From Planctomycetota bacterium (GTDB lineage: Bacteria > Planctomycetota > Phycisphaerae > Phycisphaerales > SM1A02): 46,969 nt of DNA. Shown piece after piece: positions 33,420 to 42,112 of the stretch. The notes under the pieces are model-generated. The model did no database searches and was not told the origin of the DNA. It saw only the letters and a list, made by a program, of their open reading frames with translations. The position numbers were made by a program, and so were the translations under genes. The DNA lies in the NCBI GenBank assembly GCA_022560875.1, contig JADFSH010000013.1, positions 1-46,969 of the forward strand, in the 5' to 3' direction. Every line of letters begins with the position of its first letter. Position 1 is the stretch's first letter.

Positions 33420-34379
33420 TTACGCCGTCACCGCAGAATTCACACCCAGCGCCTCCGCCATCGACGAACCGAGGTCGGCGGGGGATTCGGCGACCGTCAC
33501 GCCGCAGGCGTTCAGGGAGTCCATCTTGGCCTGGGCGGTATCGTCGGTGCCGCCGATGATCGCCCCGGCGTGTCCCATGCGTTTTCCCTTGGGGGCGGTG
33601 CGCCCCGCGATGAAGGCGACCACGGGTTTGTTCATGTTCTGCTTGACCCAATGGCCAGCATCAGTTTCGTCGGAGCCGCCGATTTCACCGATCATCACCA
33701 CGCCATCCGTTTCGGGATCCTCGTTGAAGAGATTCAGTAGTTCGATGAAATTGAGTCCCTTGACGGGATCGCCCCCGATCCCCACGCAGGTTGTCTGGCC
33801 GATGCCTAGTTCCGAGCATTGCCAGACCGCCTCATAGGTCAGCGTGCCCGAGCGACTGATCACGCCGACCGCCTTTCCGGTCGCGGCGTCGTCCTTGGAT
33901 TTATGAATGTAGCCCGGCATGATGCCGATCTTGCACCCCCCGGAGAAGGTGGCCTCAGCGCCTTCACCGGAAACCCTTTTTCCGGGGGTGATGACGCCGG
34001 GGCAGTTTGGGCCGATGAGGCTGGACTCCGGATAATCGCGCAGCGCCGCCTTCACCTTGATCATGTCCTGGGTGGGGACGCCTTCGGTGATGGCGCAGAT
34101 GACGCTTACCCCCGCCGCCGCAGCTTCCATGATCGCATCGCCCGCGAACGGTGGTGGAACAAATATCATCGTTGCGTCGGCCCCGGTTTCGGCTACCGCC
34201 GCGGCGACGGTGTTGAATATGGGCAGGCCATTGGCATCTTTCTGTCCCCCTTTGCCGGGGGTGACGCCGCCAACCATCTTCGTGCCGTAGTCGAGACAGA
34301 CCTTGGTGTGATTGGCCCCGGCAGAACCGGTGATGCCTTGGCAGATGACTTTCGTATTACCGTTGATGAGTATGGCCAT
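33420..34379 (-). CDS. sucD: Succinyl-CoA synthetase (ADP-forming) alpha subunit
   Basis: A 319-residue TCA-cycle enzyme subunit catalysing succinyl-CoA to succinate with nucleotide phosphorylation. CoA-binding Rossmann segments appear at the start ([20 protein letters not shown]) and in [12 protein letters not shown]. The phosphohistidine is His270 in [22 protein letters not shown] and [16 protein letters not shown] are typical. It is longer than the usual 290 residues, mainly from an extra stretch after the first domain ([17 protein letters not shown], around residues 130-150). The beta subunit gene sucC, normally adjacent, is not next to it. ATG at 34379 has no strong ribosome site. Confidence 0.94.
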   Translation of the reverse strand: MAILINGNTKVICQGITGSAGANHTKVCLDYGTKMVGGVTPGKGGQKDANGLPIFNTVAAAVAETGADATMIFVPPPFAGDAIMEAAAAGVSVICAITEGVPTQDMIKVKAALRDYPESSLIGPNCPGVITPGKRVSGEGAEATFSGGCKIGIMPGYIHKSKDDAATGKAVGVISRSGTLTYEAVWQCSELGIGQTTCVGIGGDPVKGLNFIELLNLFNEDPETDGVVMIGEIGGSDETDAGHWVKQNMNKPVVAFIAGRTAPKGKRMGHAGAIIGGTDDTAQAKMDSLNACGVTVAESPADLGSSMAEALGVNSAVTA

Positions 34380-34560
34380 GGCGGTAGGGTAAGCGGAAAG
34401 GGGATGGCAGGAAAGTTTGGGGTTGCTTTACGGGTGTAGGAGATTGAATTATCTACGCCCCCATGCCTGACCTTCCTGGTGCCTCGTCAGGTTTAGAGCG
34501 AACTGCTTGCTTGACCTGTCATGTCAATTCAGGGGTTCAGGGTGCCGATAGAGCTTTTCG

Positions 34561-35229
34561 ATGCGAAAGGTTCTCATCCCCATCCTCTGTCTTTTCCTCG
34601 GTCTGACCGCCAATCTTGTCGTCGCCTGGCTGTGTGCAATCAATATCCAGTCTGACTGGCAGAATTCACTTGAAAGCAATCAGACTGGTCAATTCATGCA
34701 ATCCTGGCGCCAAAAGCGTCTGGAAACCCATGAGGGATGGCATGTACAGGTCCAATCTCGTTTCGGTGCGACCCGGGCGATTGCCACCAACGGGGCCTAC
34801 GCCGCGTCCCCGGCATCATTCGTTCCCGCCGGGTTTCTACCCTCGTGGTCTACAATCCGGGAGCTGCCGGAAGTCTCGTTTGAAGATGATTATGCGGGCT
34901 ATATCGATGCCGCCTACGGCTGGCCGCAGGTGAGTTTCTGGCATACCTGGATGGGGATGACTGAGGAGGGCAATCCGGAAGTCACCCAGCCCGGATCATG
35001 GCATGTCGGGCCGTGGCGTCTGCCTCTGCGTCCGATCCCCTTCGGATTTGCAATTAACACAATTTTCTATGCGGCTCTGGCCTTCGGACTGATGCGTCTG
35101 CCCGGGCTTTTTCGACGGTACGGTCGTCTTGCCCTGGGCCGCTGCCCCGGTTGCGGCATGATGATTGTCACCCGCGACGGGCGGGTGTGTGATGATTGCG
35201 GGCATGCCGTGACTTGGGCGAGAGCATGA
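34561..35229 (+). CDS. Membrane protein with C-terminal zinc ribbon
   Basis: A 222-residue protein with an N-terminal membrane helix (VLIPILCLFLGLTANLVVAW), a large extracytoplasmic segment rich in Trp and aromatic residues (PAGFLPSWSTIRELPEVSFE and HTWMGMTEEGN), a second helix (PIPFGFAINTIFYAALAFGL) and a short cytoplasmic tail. The tail holds a treble-clef or zinc-ribbon pattern CPGCGM-(about 11)-CDDCGH. Two helices flanking a loop with a metal-binding tail is an arrangement I associate with small planctomycete membrane proteins. The function is unknown. It precedes purM by 39 nt on the same strand. Confidence 0.75.
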   Translation: MRKVLIPILCLFLGLTANLVVAWLCAINIQSDWQNSLESNQTGQFMQSWRQKRLETHEGWHVQVQSRFGATRAIATNGAYAASPASFVPAGFLPSWSTIRELPEVSFEDDYAGYIDAAYGWPQVSFWHTWMGMTEEGNPEVTQPGSWHVGPWRLPLRPIPFGFAINTIFYAALAFGLMRLPGLFRRYGRLALGRCPGCGMMIVTRDGRVCDDCGHAVTWARA

Positions 35230-35268
35230 TGGCTTCGACTCACCCTCACCAGCCGCTACACTGAAGGT

Positions 35269-36354
35269 GTGACCGTCATAACGAGCGGATCGAAAAAAGG
35301 CCTGACCTACGCCGATACGGGCGTTGATATCGATGCCGGTGATCGTGTGGTGGGCATGATTCAATCCATGCTCAAGCGGACGCATGGGCCGCGAGTGATC
35401 GGCCAGCACGGGGCGTTCGCGGGAATGTTCCGGCTGGACTACAACGAAAAGCTCTTTCAACGCAATTATCGAGACCCGGTTCTTGTGGCCTGTACGGATG
35501 GCGTGGGCACCAAGGTCAAGCTCGCGTCGGATCTGGGGATCTACAACACCATCGGCATCGACTGTGTGGCGATGAACGTCAATGATCTGATCGTGCAGGG
35601 AGCGGAGCCGTTGTTCTTTCTCGACTATCTGGGTCTGCATTGTCAGGAGCCCCAGCAGACGGCAGAGATCATCGAAGGGGTGGCCACGGGCTGCGAGATT
35701 GCCGGGTGCGCCCTGATCGGCGGGGAATGCGCAGAGATGCCCGATGTGTATGCAAAGGGGGATTTCGATATCGCGGGGTTCTCGGTGGGGGTGGTCGAAC
35801 TGAAACGGGCCATCGATCCCACCCGCGTGGAAAAAGGCGATGTGATCATCGGCCTGGCCAGCGATGGTGTTCACTCCAACGGCTATTCTCTGGTGCGCAA
35901 GATCGTTACATCACGAAAGCTCAAGCTCGACCAATCCTACGATGACCTCGGTGATCAAACCCTGGGTGAGATTCTGCTTACCCCGACCCGTATCTACGTC
36001 AGGCCCATTGTGAAGCTCCTACGTCAGTACCGGGTGAAAAAAGTCGTCTCCGGCATGGCCCACATCACCGGCGGGGGGCTGCCCGGCAATCTCACTCGCG
36101 CGCTGGGTGATGATGTCGATGCCAGGATCGACCGGAAGGCGTGGGACGTTCCCGCAGTGTTCACGTTTCTTCAGAAGCAAGGCAACGTCGAGGACGACGA
36201 AATGATGCGAGTGTTCAACATGGGCATCGGCTACGTGCTGATCGTGCGCCCGACCTTCGCCAAGTCGATCATGAGCCAGCTCAACAAGTCCGGGGAACGG
36301 GCGATGATCATCGGCAAGATCGTGAAAGGCTCGGGTCAGGTACGACTGGCGTAA
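35269..36354 (+). CDS. purM: Phosphoribosylformylglycinamidine cyclo-ligase
   Basis: A 361-residue ATP-dependent enzyme of purine biosynthesis (FGAM to AIR). The family markers are TYADTGVDIDAGDRVVGMI, the DGVGTKVKLA strand with its catalytic Lys, DCVAMNVNDLIVQGAEPLFF, GGECAEMPDVY, LASDGVHSNGYSLVRK, and SGMAHITGGGLPGNL. GTG at 35269 sits only a few bases after GAAGG. The length matches the usual 340-360. No other pur gene is in the window. It is downstream of the zinc-ribbon membrane protein gene and followed by an AT-rich gap. Confidence 0.96.
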   Translation: MTVITSGSKKGLTYADTGVDIDAGDRVVGMIQSMLKRTHGPRVIGQHGAFAGMFRLDYNEKLFQRNYRDPVLVACTDGVGTKVKLASDLGIYNTIGIDCVAMNVNDLIVQGAEPLFFLDYLGLHCQEPQQTAEIIEGVATGCEIAGCALIGGECAEMPDVYAKGDFDIAGFSVGVVELKRAIDPTRVEKGDVIIGLASDGVHSNGYSLVRKIVTSRKLKLDQSYDDLGDQTLGEILLTPTRIYVRPIVKLLRQYRVKKVVSGMAHITGGGLPGNLTRALGDDVDARIDRKAWDVPAVFTFLQKQGNVEDDEMMRVFNMGIGYVLIVRPTFAKSIMSQLNKSGERAMIIGKIVKGSGQVRLA

Positions 36355-36492
36355 TCACGACGCTCCGTCAAATGTGTTGTTGTTTGCCGGCGGTCTTCAA
36401 TACCCGTGAAGGCAGTGGTGCGAATGAACCGGTGATGATTTTGCACATATGCCTAACAAAACCAACTCAGGCGAGGTGGAGGGTAATATATT

Positions 36493-36594
36493 TTGGTGTC
36501 TATCAATGGCACAGAGTATTCGATTAAGTTTATCACAACATCCGATGTCACAGGGGGTTATAAATGGAAATCATGTAATGGCAAGACTTTGTGA
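36493..36594 (+). CDS. Possible short ORF or gene remnant in AT-rich gap
   Basis: The 360-nt interval from purM to the CBS gene is noticeably richer in A and T than the flanks. Within it, a TTG at 36493 lies 9 nt after GGAGGG and opens a 33-codon frame with protein-like composition (SINGTEYSIKFITTSDVTGG, then YKWKSCNGKTL) ending in TGA. A stop lies just upstream, so it is either a small peptide gene or the surviving piece of a decayed gene. No family is recognised. Nothing else in the gap appears coding. A hairpin is not evident. Confidence 0.25.
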   Translation: MVSINGTEYSIKFITTSDVTGGYKWKSCNGKTL

Positions 36595-36715
36595 AAAAAA
36601 CCACAATCAATTCTGCAAATGAAGACTTGCCAACGTTCTGGTTTCGAGTGATTTTATATATGAAATAATCAATGTATCGAGGGTGGGTGCTGGGCAGAAA
36701 GCAAGGAGGTGTTTT

Positions 36716-37153
36716 ATGACCACTGCCGAACAACTCATCAAACGTAAAGAAGACAAGCTGGCCATGTTGGCTCCAGACGCCACTGTGCTTGAGGCTGCTC
36801 AACTCATGAACGAACGGATGATCGGGTCCGTCCTGGTTGTGCAACAGGGTACCCTGGCCGGGATCTTCACCGAACGAGATGTCATGCGCAGGATTGTCGC
36901 CGAGAAGCGGGATCCGGCAAAAACCAGACTCTCAGAGGTGATGACCAAACAGGTCGCTTGCGCTGCGCCTCACACCCCGCTCGATGAAGTCCGGGTGGCG
37001 ATGCGGGAAAAACGCATACGCCACATGCCGGTCATCGCTGAGGATGGCCGCACGATCCTCGGGATGATCTCCATCGGCGATCTGAACAAGGTGAACCTGC
37101 AGGCGCAGGCCGAGACCATTCGCTATCTCAAACAGTACATGTCCGTGGCGTGA
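36716..37153 (+). CDS. CBS-domain pair protein
   Basis: A 145-residue protein made of two CBS motifs. CBS1: MLAPDATVLEAAQLMNERMI followed by GSVLVVQQGTLAGIFTERDV. CBS2: MTKQVACAAPHTPLDEVRVA followed by MREKRIRHMPVIAEDGRTIL and GMISIGDLNK. CBS pairs bind adenosyl nucleotides (AMP, ATP or S-adenosylmethionine) and regulate partners. A near-consensus ribosome site AAGGAGGTG lies 5 nt before the ATG at 36716, the best in the window, suggesting high expression. The gene is alone, preceded by the AT-rich gap and convergent with arfB. Confidence 0.9.
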   Translation: MTTAEQLIKRKEDKLAMLAPDATVLEAAQLMNERMIGSVLVVQQGTLAGIFTERDVMRRIVAEKRDPAKTRLSEVMTKQVACAAPHTPLDEVRVAMREKRIRHMPVIAEDGRTILGMISIGDLNKVNLQAQAETIRYLKQYMSVA

Positions 37154-37218
37154 GTGGGGGCGCCAAGCAATCGTACGGTCAGAGATGAAAATGTCTTCAT
37201 TACGCTCGCGGCGACACG

Positions 37219-37683
37219 TTATTGTTCATCATGGGAAGGATGACTGCGTCGCGTCTTCTTTTCCGACTGCCTACGTTTCTTTTTGAGTCTTCTTTCAATC
37301 ATCGCTTTCGTCGGCTTTTTCTTTTTGCGGGGTTTGGGGGCGATAGCGGCACGGGTTACCAGGTTACGCAGCCTCCTGAGGCACTCATTCTTGTTGTCGA
37401 GTTGAGAGCGTGATGATTCGGCATGAATGACGATTTCGTCGTTTTTTGTCAATCGTCTTCCCGCACCGGTACGCAGACGATCAAGCGCCGCGTTGTTCAT
37501 CCCCACGATGTCACTGACGGAGACTCTGAGTTCCGCCCTGGTATTGAGTTTGTTGACATTTTGCCCGCCGGGACCACCAGAGCGGGAGAAAGCATAACGA
37601 AGATCATCCCGCAGGATATGAATCCCCCGCGCCAGGGCGATGACAGAATCAGATTGTGATTCTTCCGGTGCCATAAAGGTCAT
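37219..37683 (-). CDS. arfB: Peptidyl-tRNA hydrolase ArfB-like ribosome rescue factor
   Basis: A 154-residue release-factor-like protein. The catalytic motif GGPGGQNVNK (GGQ, hydrolysing peptidyl-tRNA) sits near residue 40. The C-terminal tail (KPRKKKKPTKAMIERRLKKK) is very basic, as required for sensing the empty mRNA channel of a stalled ribosome. Release of stalled ribosomes is the known role of ArfB/YaeJ. ATG at 37683 is used. A second ATG at 37674 may be the start. It is convergent with the CBS gene and separated from the large dockerin gene by 150 nt. Confidence 0.92.
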   Translation of the reverse strand: MTFMAPEESQSDSVIALARGIHILRDDLRYAFSRSGGPGGQNVNKLNTRAELRVSVSDIVGMNNAALDRLRTGAGRRLTKNDEIVIHAESSRSQLDNKNECLRRLRNLVTRAAIAPKPRKKKKPTKAMIERRLKKKRRQSEKKTRRSHPSHDEQ

Positions 37684-37835
37684 CCATTGGAGCAGATGCT
37701 ACAAACATGAAAGCAACCGGAGGTGATCGGGAACCACCGAATGCCAAGACGAATATCGGTGATGGCGAATCACCGCCTTAAGAGATCCCCAGGTCAGTTG
37801 CCATGAGACATAGGTGTTTGCTTACTTTACAACGC

Positions 37836-40550
37836 TCATGGTGAGCAGGTCAGCACGATTGATCCCGTACCACGATCCGTGATGGCGCTCCAGCCCCCCA
37901 GTCGGATGAGATAGGTTTGACCAGCCAAAACGGGAACGGAGAAATCCGTCGTAAACAGGGCACAACCGGGAGTATCGTCATCACATCCAAGCACCTCAGC
38001 CGATGTCGGCGGGCAGGACCAGCCCGGGTTGTATATGACAATGTCGGAATCGTAGTCGGCAAGATTGCAGGTTGAAAGATTAAGCGTGCCGGTGCAGGTG
38101 GCAAGATAGGTATACCAGATGTCATTGACCGTGACTCCGCCATCCCCCCCCTGCGCACATGCGGGATGAGCAAGGCCGTCCGTCGAGGCTCCGAGCGTGT
38201 TGAACGGGGTATCTCCGTCAAAGATGGGAATGGCGTTCGCGCACTCATCGTTCACGGGAACGGGAACGACGCATGAGATTGTGAGGGTGCCCTGGCCGGA
38301 GTCTCCGTTTTGGCCTCCGACTCGAATTTTGAACACATCCCCCTGAGAGGCGTTGAGGGTAATGATGGATGGTGCCGTGCAGCCCCCCAGAGCACAACTG
38401 AGAAGCGACATGGTCGCGGGATCGCAACTGTCATAGATCGCAAATTGTGCATCGTAACTTGAGCCGCAGAGGCTGAACGTGACCTCGCCGGTGCATTCGG
38501 CTTGATAGCAGTACCAGATATCCTTTTCCAGGCCGGGGCAATCGGCGGGCCCGTCGGTGGAGGCGCCGGTGGTGTCGAAGACGATTCCCCCATCGCCAAG
38601 AAATCGGGCGTTAATGCAGTCATCGTTTTCCGGTATGCAAAGACCCCACGCCGAAAGGAGCGAAAGCAGATCGGTCACGTTGACATTGCAGTCGCGATTG
38701 AGATCCGCTGAACACGTATCTGGGAGTTCGCGAATATCAGCCTGGCATGGCAAAGGGCAACCACCCCATTGCCCGAGAACGCCAAGGAGGTCCGTGACAT
38801 TGACAAGCTGATCGTGGTTGATGTCCGCCGGACAGGTTGGCATGAAGCTCAGGAAAATGTCATCCACGAACCAGTCATCAAGCGCTCCCAGGGTACCCTG
38901 AAGCCGTCTGATGCGGTATCTGAACTGAGAATGATATCCGTCAGCAGGAATCGTCTTGCTGAATGATTTATAGACCGTTTCATTAATGCCCCCCCCATTA
39001 TGGATACTCAGCGGTATCCAGTTGCCGGCGGTATTGTAGTATTCGATTTGCAGATCCTCATCGACTTCCGGCGCATTCCCGCCCCCCGTACGCTGCACTG
39101 AATAGTTCAACTTTAACTCACCCTCAAGATACATGGACAGATCCATGATTCTTGAGCGAATTTCATCACCGCCACCCCAGTTGCCGTCGAAATGCAGCGA
39201 TCGGGTTCCGCTGGGCTCGTTGATCCCGAGTTCGTCCAGGGTGACGCCCTGAACATATTCAAAAAAGTCCAACACATTGTCACTCTCGGCGTCGAAAACC
39301 TGGAAGGGATCGGTGATGGGGGTATTGGTAATGCCCAGCTGAGTGTTCATGATGCCGAGGTTTTCGGTGGTGTTCCAGAAATAATTATCCCAGGCCAGAC
39401 GGAAGCTGTCGATTTTGTCGAGATCGGCTTGAGACGCCGTCGTGCCGGGCGGAATGACCAGGATGAAGGCCATCTTGAAAATCTTCATGGAAGTGGAAGC
39501 GTTCGGCAACCGTGCGCCGTGATTGGCGATGATGTCGTTGATCGTCAGATCGATACGCGTGCCGTCGGTGACGGTGATACCCTGGGTGGGAAAACCCCAA
39601 TCGCTGAATGGATCGGTTTCAAAATCAATGACGTAGAAGGGAACGACATCCGGGGCCGGGCGCAGTCCCATGAGATATTCATCCAGTTCGCTGAATCCGG
39701 TAAATGACTCGATAGTCTCGAACGTTCCCCCGCCCATGTTGCGCCAACGATTACCTTCCATGGGTGAGGCATTGTTGGTGCCGGGATGGTGAAGAAAAAA
39801 GCTCCAATGGGCGTTGCTGCGACCGAGGATATCCGCGCCACTGGCAGGATCGGGCTGGACGAACGCACCGAAGGCATGTTCGAATTCCTGGCCCATGATC
39901 TCCACCCCTGATGCAGTGCCATTGAAAAAGTCCACCGTAAAATCGGCCGGATACTCAGGCAGATCGTTCATATTGCACCAGCCGAGCAGTCTGGTCAGAC
40001 CTTCGTTTTCATTGGGAATACCACGAAAGCGATTGATACCCGCAGTTATGCCGGCAGAGAGTTGGAAGAATGCGAAGCCCGCTTCAGGATCAATATCGCC
40101 GGGATAGGTGCTGGCGGTGAAGATGGCCAGTTCATCGTATTCATCGCCATGCGTTTCATAGAACTTATTGACGATGGAGACGGTATTGGTTGTGTTTGTG
40201 TCGAGATCCACCAGCGTGCCATCGTCTTCCAGAACCGCGATCTCGCCGATGTCTGCGGTACCACCCAGTTGTTTGGCCTGGGAGAAGGCGGATTTCGGGC
40301 TAACGCGAATCTTTCCGGCAAGGTCATCGGGGCTGCCCAGGGGATCGACCACCAGATCATCCAGGGTCCAGTGCTTGTTGCGATATGCCCTTCCGGGAAT
40401 CTGACGTCCCCCCTTGGCCTTCGTGACCGTGAGTTCGTTTTGGGGTGATGATTGCGATTTTCCGTCGTCATCCTGATCCTGCCCGCTCTGGAAACCCAGA
40501 ACGACCGGCAACAAAGCAATCGCGCCAATCAGAGCGGCTGATTTAAACAT
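37836..40550 (-). CDS. Large secreted dockerin-type protein with degenerate zincin motif
   Basis: A 904-residue exported protein. ATG at 40550 gives a signal-like start (FKSAALIGAIALLPVVLG). The N-terminal 450 residues resemble a metallopeptidase-like family. Where I would expect HExxH the sequence reads GQEFEHAFGAFV, with Gln in place of the first His, followed by LGRSNAHWSFFLHHP. A jelly-roll region and two dockerin-like repeats (HDQLVNVTDLLGVLGQWG and DCNVNVTDLLSLLSAWG) follow. Two copies of a Cys-rich domain (NDDCINARFLG... and NDECANAIPIF..., each with DIWYxYxAxCTG) close the protein. Probably a cell-surface or periplasmic calcium-binding protein. The peptidase activity is doubtful. Confidence 0.85.
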   Translation of the reverse strand: MFKSAALIGAIALLPVVLGFQSGQDQDDDGKSQSSPQNELTVTKAKGGRQIPGRAYRNKHWTLDDLVVDPLGSPDDLAGKIRVSPKSAFSQAKQLGGTADIGEIAVLEDDGTLVDLDTNTTNTVSIVNKFYETHGDEYDELAIFTASTYPGDIDPEAGFAFFQLSAGITAGINRFRGIPNENEGLTRLLGWCNMNDLPEYPADFTVDFFNGTASGVEIMGQEFEHAFGAFVQPDPASGADILGRSNAHWSFFLHHPGTNNASPMEGNRWRNMGGGTFETIESFTGFSELDEYLMGLRPAPDVVPFYVIDFETDPFSDWGFPTQGITVTDGTRIDLTINDIIANHGARLPNASTSMKIFKMAFILVIPPGTTASQADLDKIDSFRLAWDNYFWNTTENLGIMNTQLGITNTPITDPFQVFDAESDNVLDFFEYVQGVTLDELGINEPSGTRSLHFDGNWGGGDEIRSRIMDLSMYLEGELKLNYSVQRTGGGNAPEVDEDLQIEYYNTAGNWIPLSIHNGGGINETVYKSFSKTIPADGYHSQFRYRIRRLQGTLGALDDWFVDDIFLSFMPTCPADINHDQLVNVTDLLGVLGQWGGCPLPCQADIRELPDTCSADLNRDCNVNVTDLLSLLSAWGLCIPENDDCINARFLGDGGIVFDTTGASTDGPADCPGLEKDIWYCYQAECTGEVTFSLCGSSYDAQFAIYDSCDPATMSLLSCALGGCTAPSIITLNASQGDVFKIRVGGQNGDSGQGTLTISCVVPVPVNDECANAIPIFDGDTPFNTLGASTDGLAHPACAQGGDGGVTVNDIWYTYLATCTGTLNLSTCNLADYDSDIVIYNPGWSCPPTSAEVLGCDDDTPGCALFTTDFSVPVLAGQTYLIRLGGWSAITDRGTGSIVLTCSP

Positions 40551-40871
40551 CTGGCTGAATGTATTGATCACAGCATCTTTCTCACATGAACTCGATCTGG
40601 AATAATCTGCCCCGGTCGAAACATCAAATGTCACTTCACGACAGATGAATGTGGCGTTCGCTGATTCAGCTTATCACGTAAAGAACGTCAGATCAAAGCT
40701 TTATCTTCAGGTGTCACTCAGGAAAAGTGAATGATGCGAGGTAAGGCGGCCCAAACTCTCGCGTATGCAGGATTACGGATAGGAGCATTTTGGTCAAATC
40801 TAGGACACGCAACCGCCTCATGCATCACATGGGGGGATGTCCGTGACCATTATGAGAGAACTCATTCGTAT

Positions 40872-40926
40872 AAAAAAAACAAGGCTGGCACACAGAGGGG
40901 GGAGTAGACCGAGTGCCAAGCCTTGT
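40872..40926 (-). terminator. Long-stem intrinsic terminator, minus strand
   Basis: ACAAGGCTGGCAC (40879-40891) pairs with GTGCCAAGCCTTGT (40913-40926) with one bulged base and a 21-nt loop. On the minus strand it is followed by eight T (40872-40879). It lies about 355 nt past the stop of the gene at 41281-41982, the nearest upstream minus-strand gene, with the MITE-like element between them. Confidence 0.75.
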
Positions 40927-41127
40927 GCATTCAGATATGGCAAGTATTTTTCATAGGGGGGACGATGTCTCGCAGTCTTGGCGAGTGAGGCACACCGAAC
41001 CCCGTAAAGAGAGACGTTAGCGGATACCCAAACGTGAGCCAAAAAACGCTAATTTTCGAGAATATCACCTCTTTCGTACTTTTTTTCCCGCTTCCAATAG
41101 ATGAGGGGTTTACTCATATTGCTCATA

Positions 41128-41225
41128 GGAACCTCTGAATAATCTGAAAGGACTGGATGTAACCGGCGGTTTCCGTATCTCAATGGAGGGTGAGGTGCCC
41201 GCCACACTATTTGTTCAGAGGTTCC
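41128..41225. mobile_element. 98-bp MITE-like element, IS5-like inverted repeats
   Basis: The ends are imperfect inverted repeats. The left starts GGAACCTCTGAATAAT (41128), and the complement of the right starts GGAACCTCTGAACAAAT (41225). They are identical over the first 12 positions. The element is flanked on both sides by the 4-bp direct repeat CATA (41124-41127 and 41226-41229). There is no room for a transposase. Short terminal inverted repeats with a 4-bp duplication fit a non-autonomous derivative of an IS5-type element. The assignment to IS5 is by pattern, not by search. Confidence 0.75.
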
Positions 41226-41280
41226 CATAGGCAATCAGACATTCTCCGCTCTAGGATGACTCAATCGCAGACGACATTTG

Positions 41281-41982
41281 TCAATCGAATCCGGCATCGA
41301 GACCTGCTTGCAGATAACCGGGAAGTAATAATTCGATGGTCTTGAGCCTGGAGCCGATCGTTTCGTCGCGCAACGGCTGGCTCAGTGAGAGTGCGGCAGC
41401 CAGGGCTTCATCCGCAAGGGTGAGATTCATAGCTGCGTAGTCAGCAAGTGTTGAGGGTGGGGTAAAGCGTTCCACCGAACCGGCATCAACCGGTGTGAGA
41501 CTCGGGTTTTGGAGAGGATCGAAAAGTTGGTCGATTTGGGCCTGGACGCCATCCAAAATGACCGAGAGTGGTTGTGGGAAGACCAGAGGGTCATCTCTTT
41601 TCCCGTCCGGACCTTCCTCAATCTTTCTTTTCGCCTCCTCAAGAATGCGAATGAGTTCTTCGATGAGTGCGATTATATCATCCAAATTACTCAAAACCGG
41701 GCTAATCGTCTGATGGTTCGAGTCAAGCCTTACGATGGGTGATGAGTCACCGGTTTGGGCGGCAGCCTGGTCGGAAGAAAAGAGAAAGAAGAGCGAAAAC
41801 AGAAGGGTGATGCAAAGGAGAGCTGAACTTGCTCGAAAGAAAAGAGGGCGGGAACTTTGAGAAAGTCCTTCCCGTAGGGGTTTTCCACTCTCCGCTCTGC
41901 GTCTTTGAATCGATTTTTTTCCGATTTGCACTCCGTTTCCAATGTTGCGTGTGTTAGACTGGGGGAGATTTGCTGAAGTCAT
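41281..41982 (-). CDS. Membrane-anchored hypothetical protein
   Basis: A 233-residue protein. A basic N-terminus (KKSIQRRRAESGKPLREG) leads into one hydrophobic helix (LLCITLLFSLFFLF), probably a signal anchor. The outer part has a short coiled coil (ALIEELIRILEEAKRKIEEG) and then Leu-rich helices. GGAGG lies 6 nt before the ATG at 41982. Function unknown. It is divergent from the sigma factor gene. The 130-nt shared region contains the palindrome GGCACCGTGCC around 42020-42030, which might be an operator. The distal terminator at 40872 lies beyond the MITE-like element. Confidence 0.72.
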   Translation of the reverse strand: MTSANLPQSNTRNIGNGVQIGKKSIQRRRAESGKPLREGLSQSSRPLFFRASSALLCITLLFSLFFLFSSDQAAAQTGDSSPIVRLDSNHQTISPVLSNLDDIIALIEELIRILEEAKRKIEEGPDGKRDDPLVFPQPLSVILDGVQAQIDQLFDPLQNPSLTPVDAGSVERFTPPSTLADYAAMNLTLADEALAAALSLSQPLRDETIGSRLKTIELLLPGYLQAGLDAGFD

Positions 41983-42112
41983 ACCGTTGCCTCCATCTGA
42001 AGGGGTGTCGAGTGAACGTGCGGCACCGTGCCACCGTTCCTAGTGCGTAAGCGAACGAAACCCGCTGGGCGTGAGCGAAAAATTTGAATTTGACAAACAG
42101 CGAGCTTGATGA

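Larger units (their letters stand above)
40640..41280. other. Gene-poor interval with terminator and MITE-like element
   Basis: About 640 nt with no convincing gene. It holds an intrinsic terminator (40872-40926) and a 98-bp inverted-repeat element (41128-41225), listed separately. A 22-codon minus-strand frame (MSKPLIYWKREKKYERG..., ending near 41049) has no strong ribosome site and is not called. The rest shows no structure I can name. Confidence 0.6.

Noticed and set aside
36548-36844. 98-codon minus-strand frame overlapping the CBS gene start
   Set aside because: Antisense to a well-supported CBS gene with a consensus ribosome site.
40818-41042. 74-codon minus-strand frame through the terminator hairpin
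   Set aside because: Most of it is the hairpin itself. No ribosome site or family resemblance.
41049-41234. 61-codon minus-strand frame across the MITE-like element
   Set aside because: It spans the inverted-repeat element and its flank. No credible start, and composition is uneven.
42020-42095. Intergenic wording GTGCGTAAGCGAACGAAACC and GGGCGTGAGCG as a dispersed repeat
   Set aside because: It resembles scattered intergenic sequence I associate with planctomycetes, but no second copy is visible here and the boundary is unclear.
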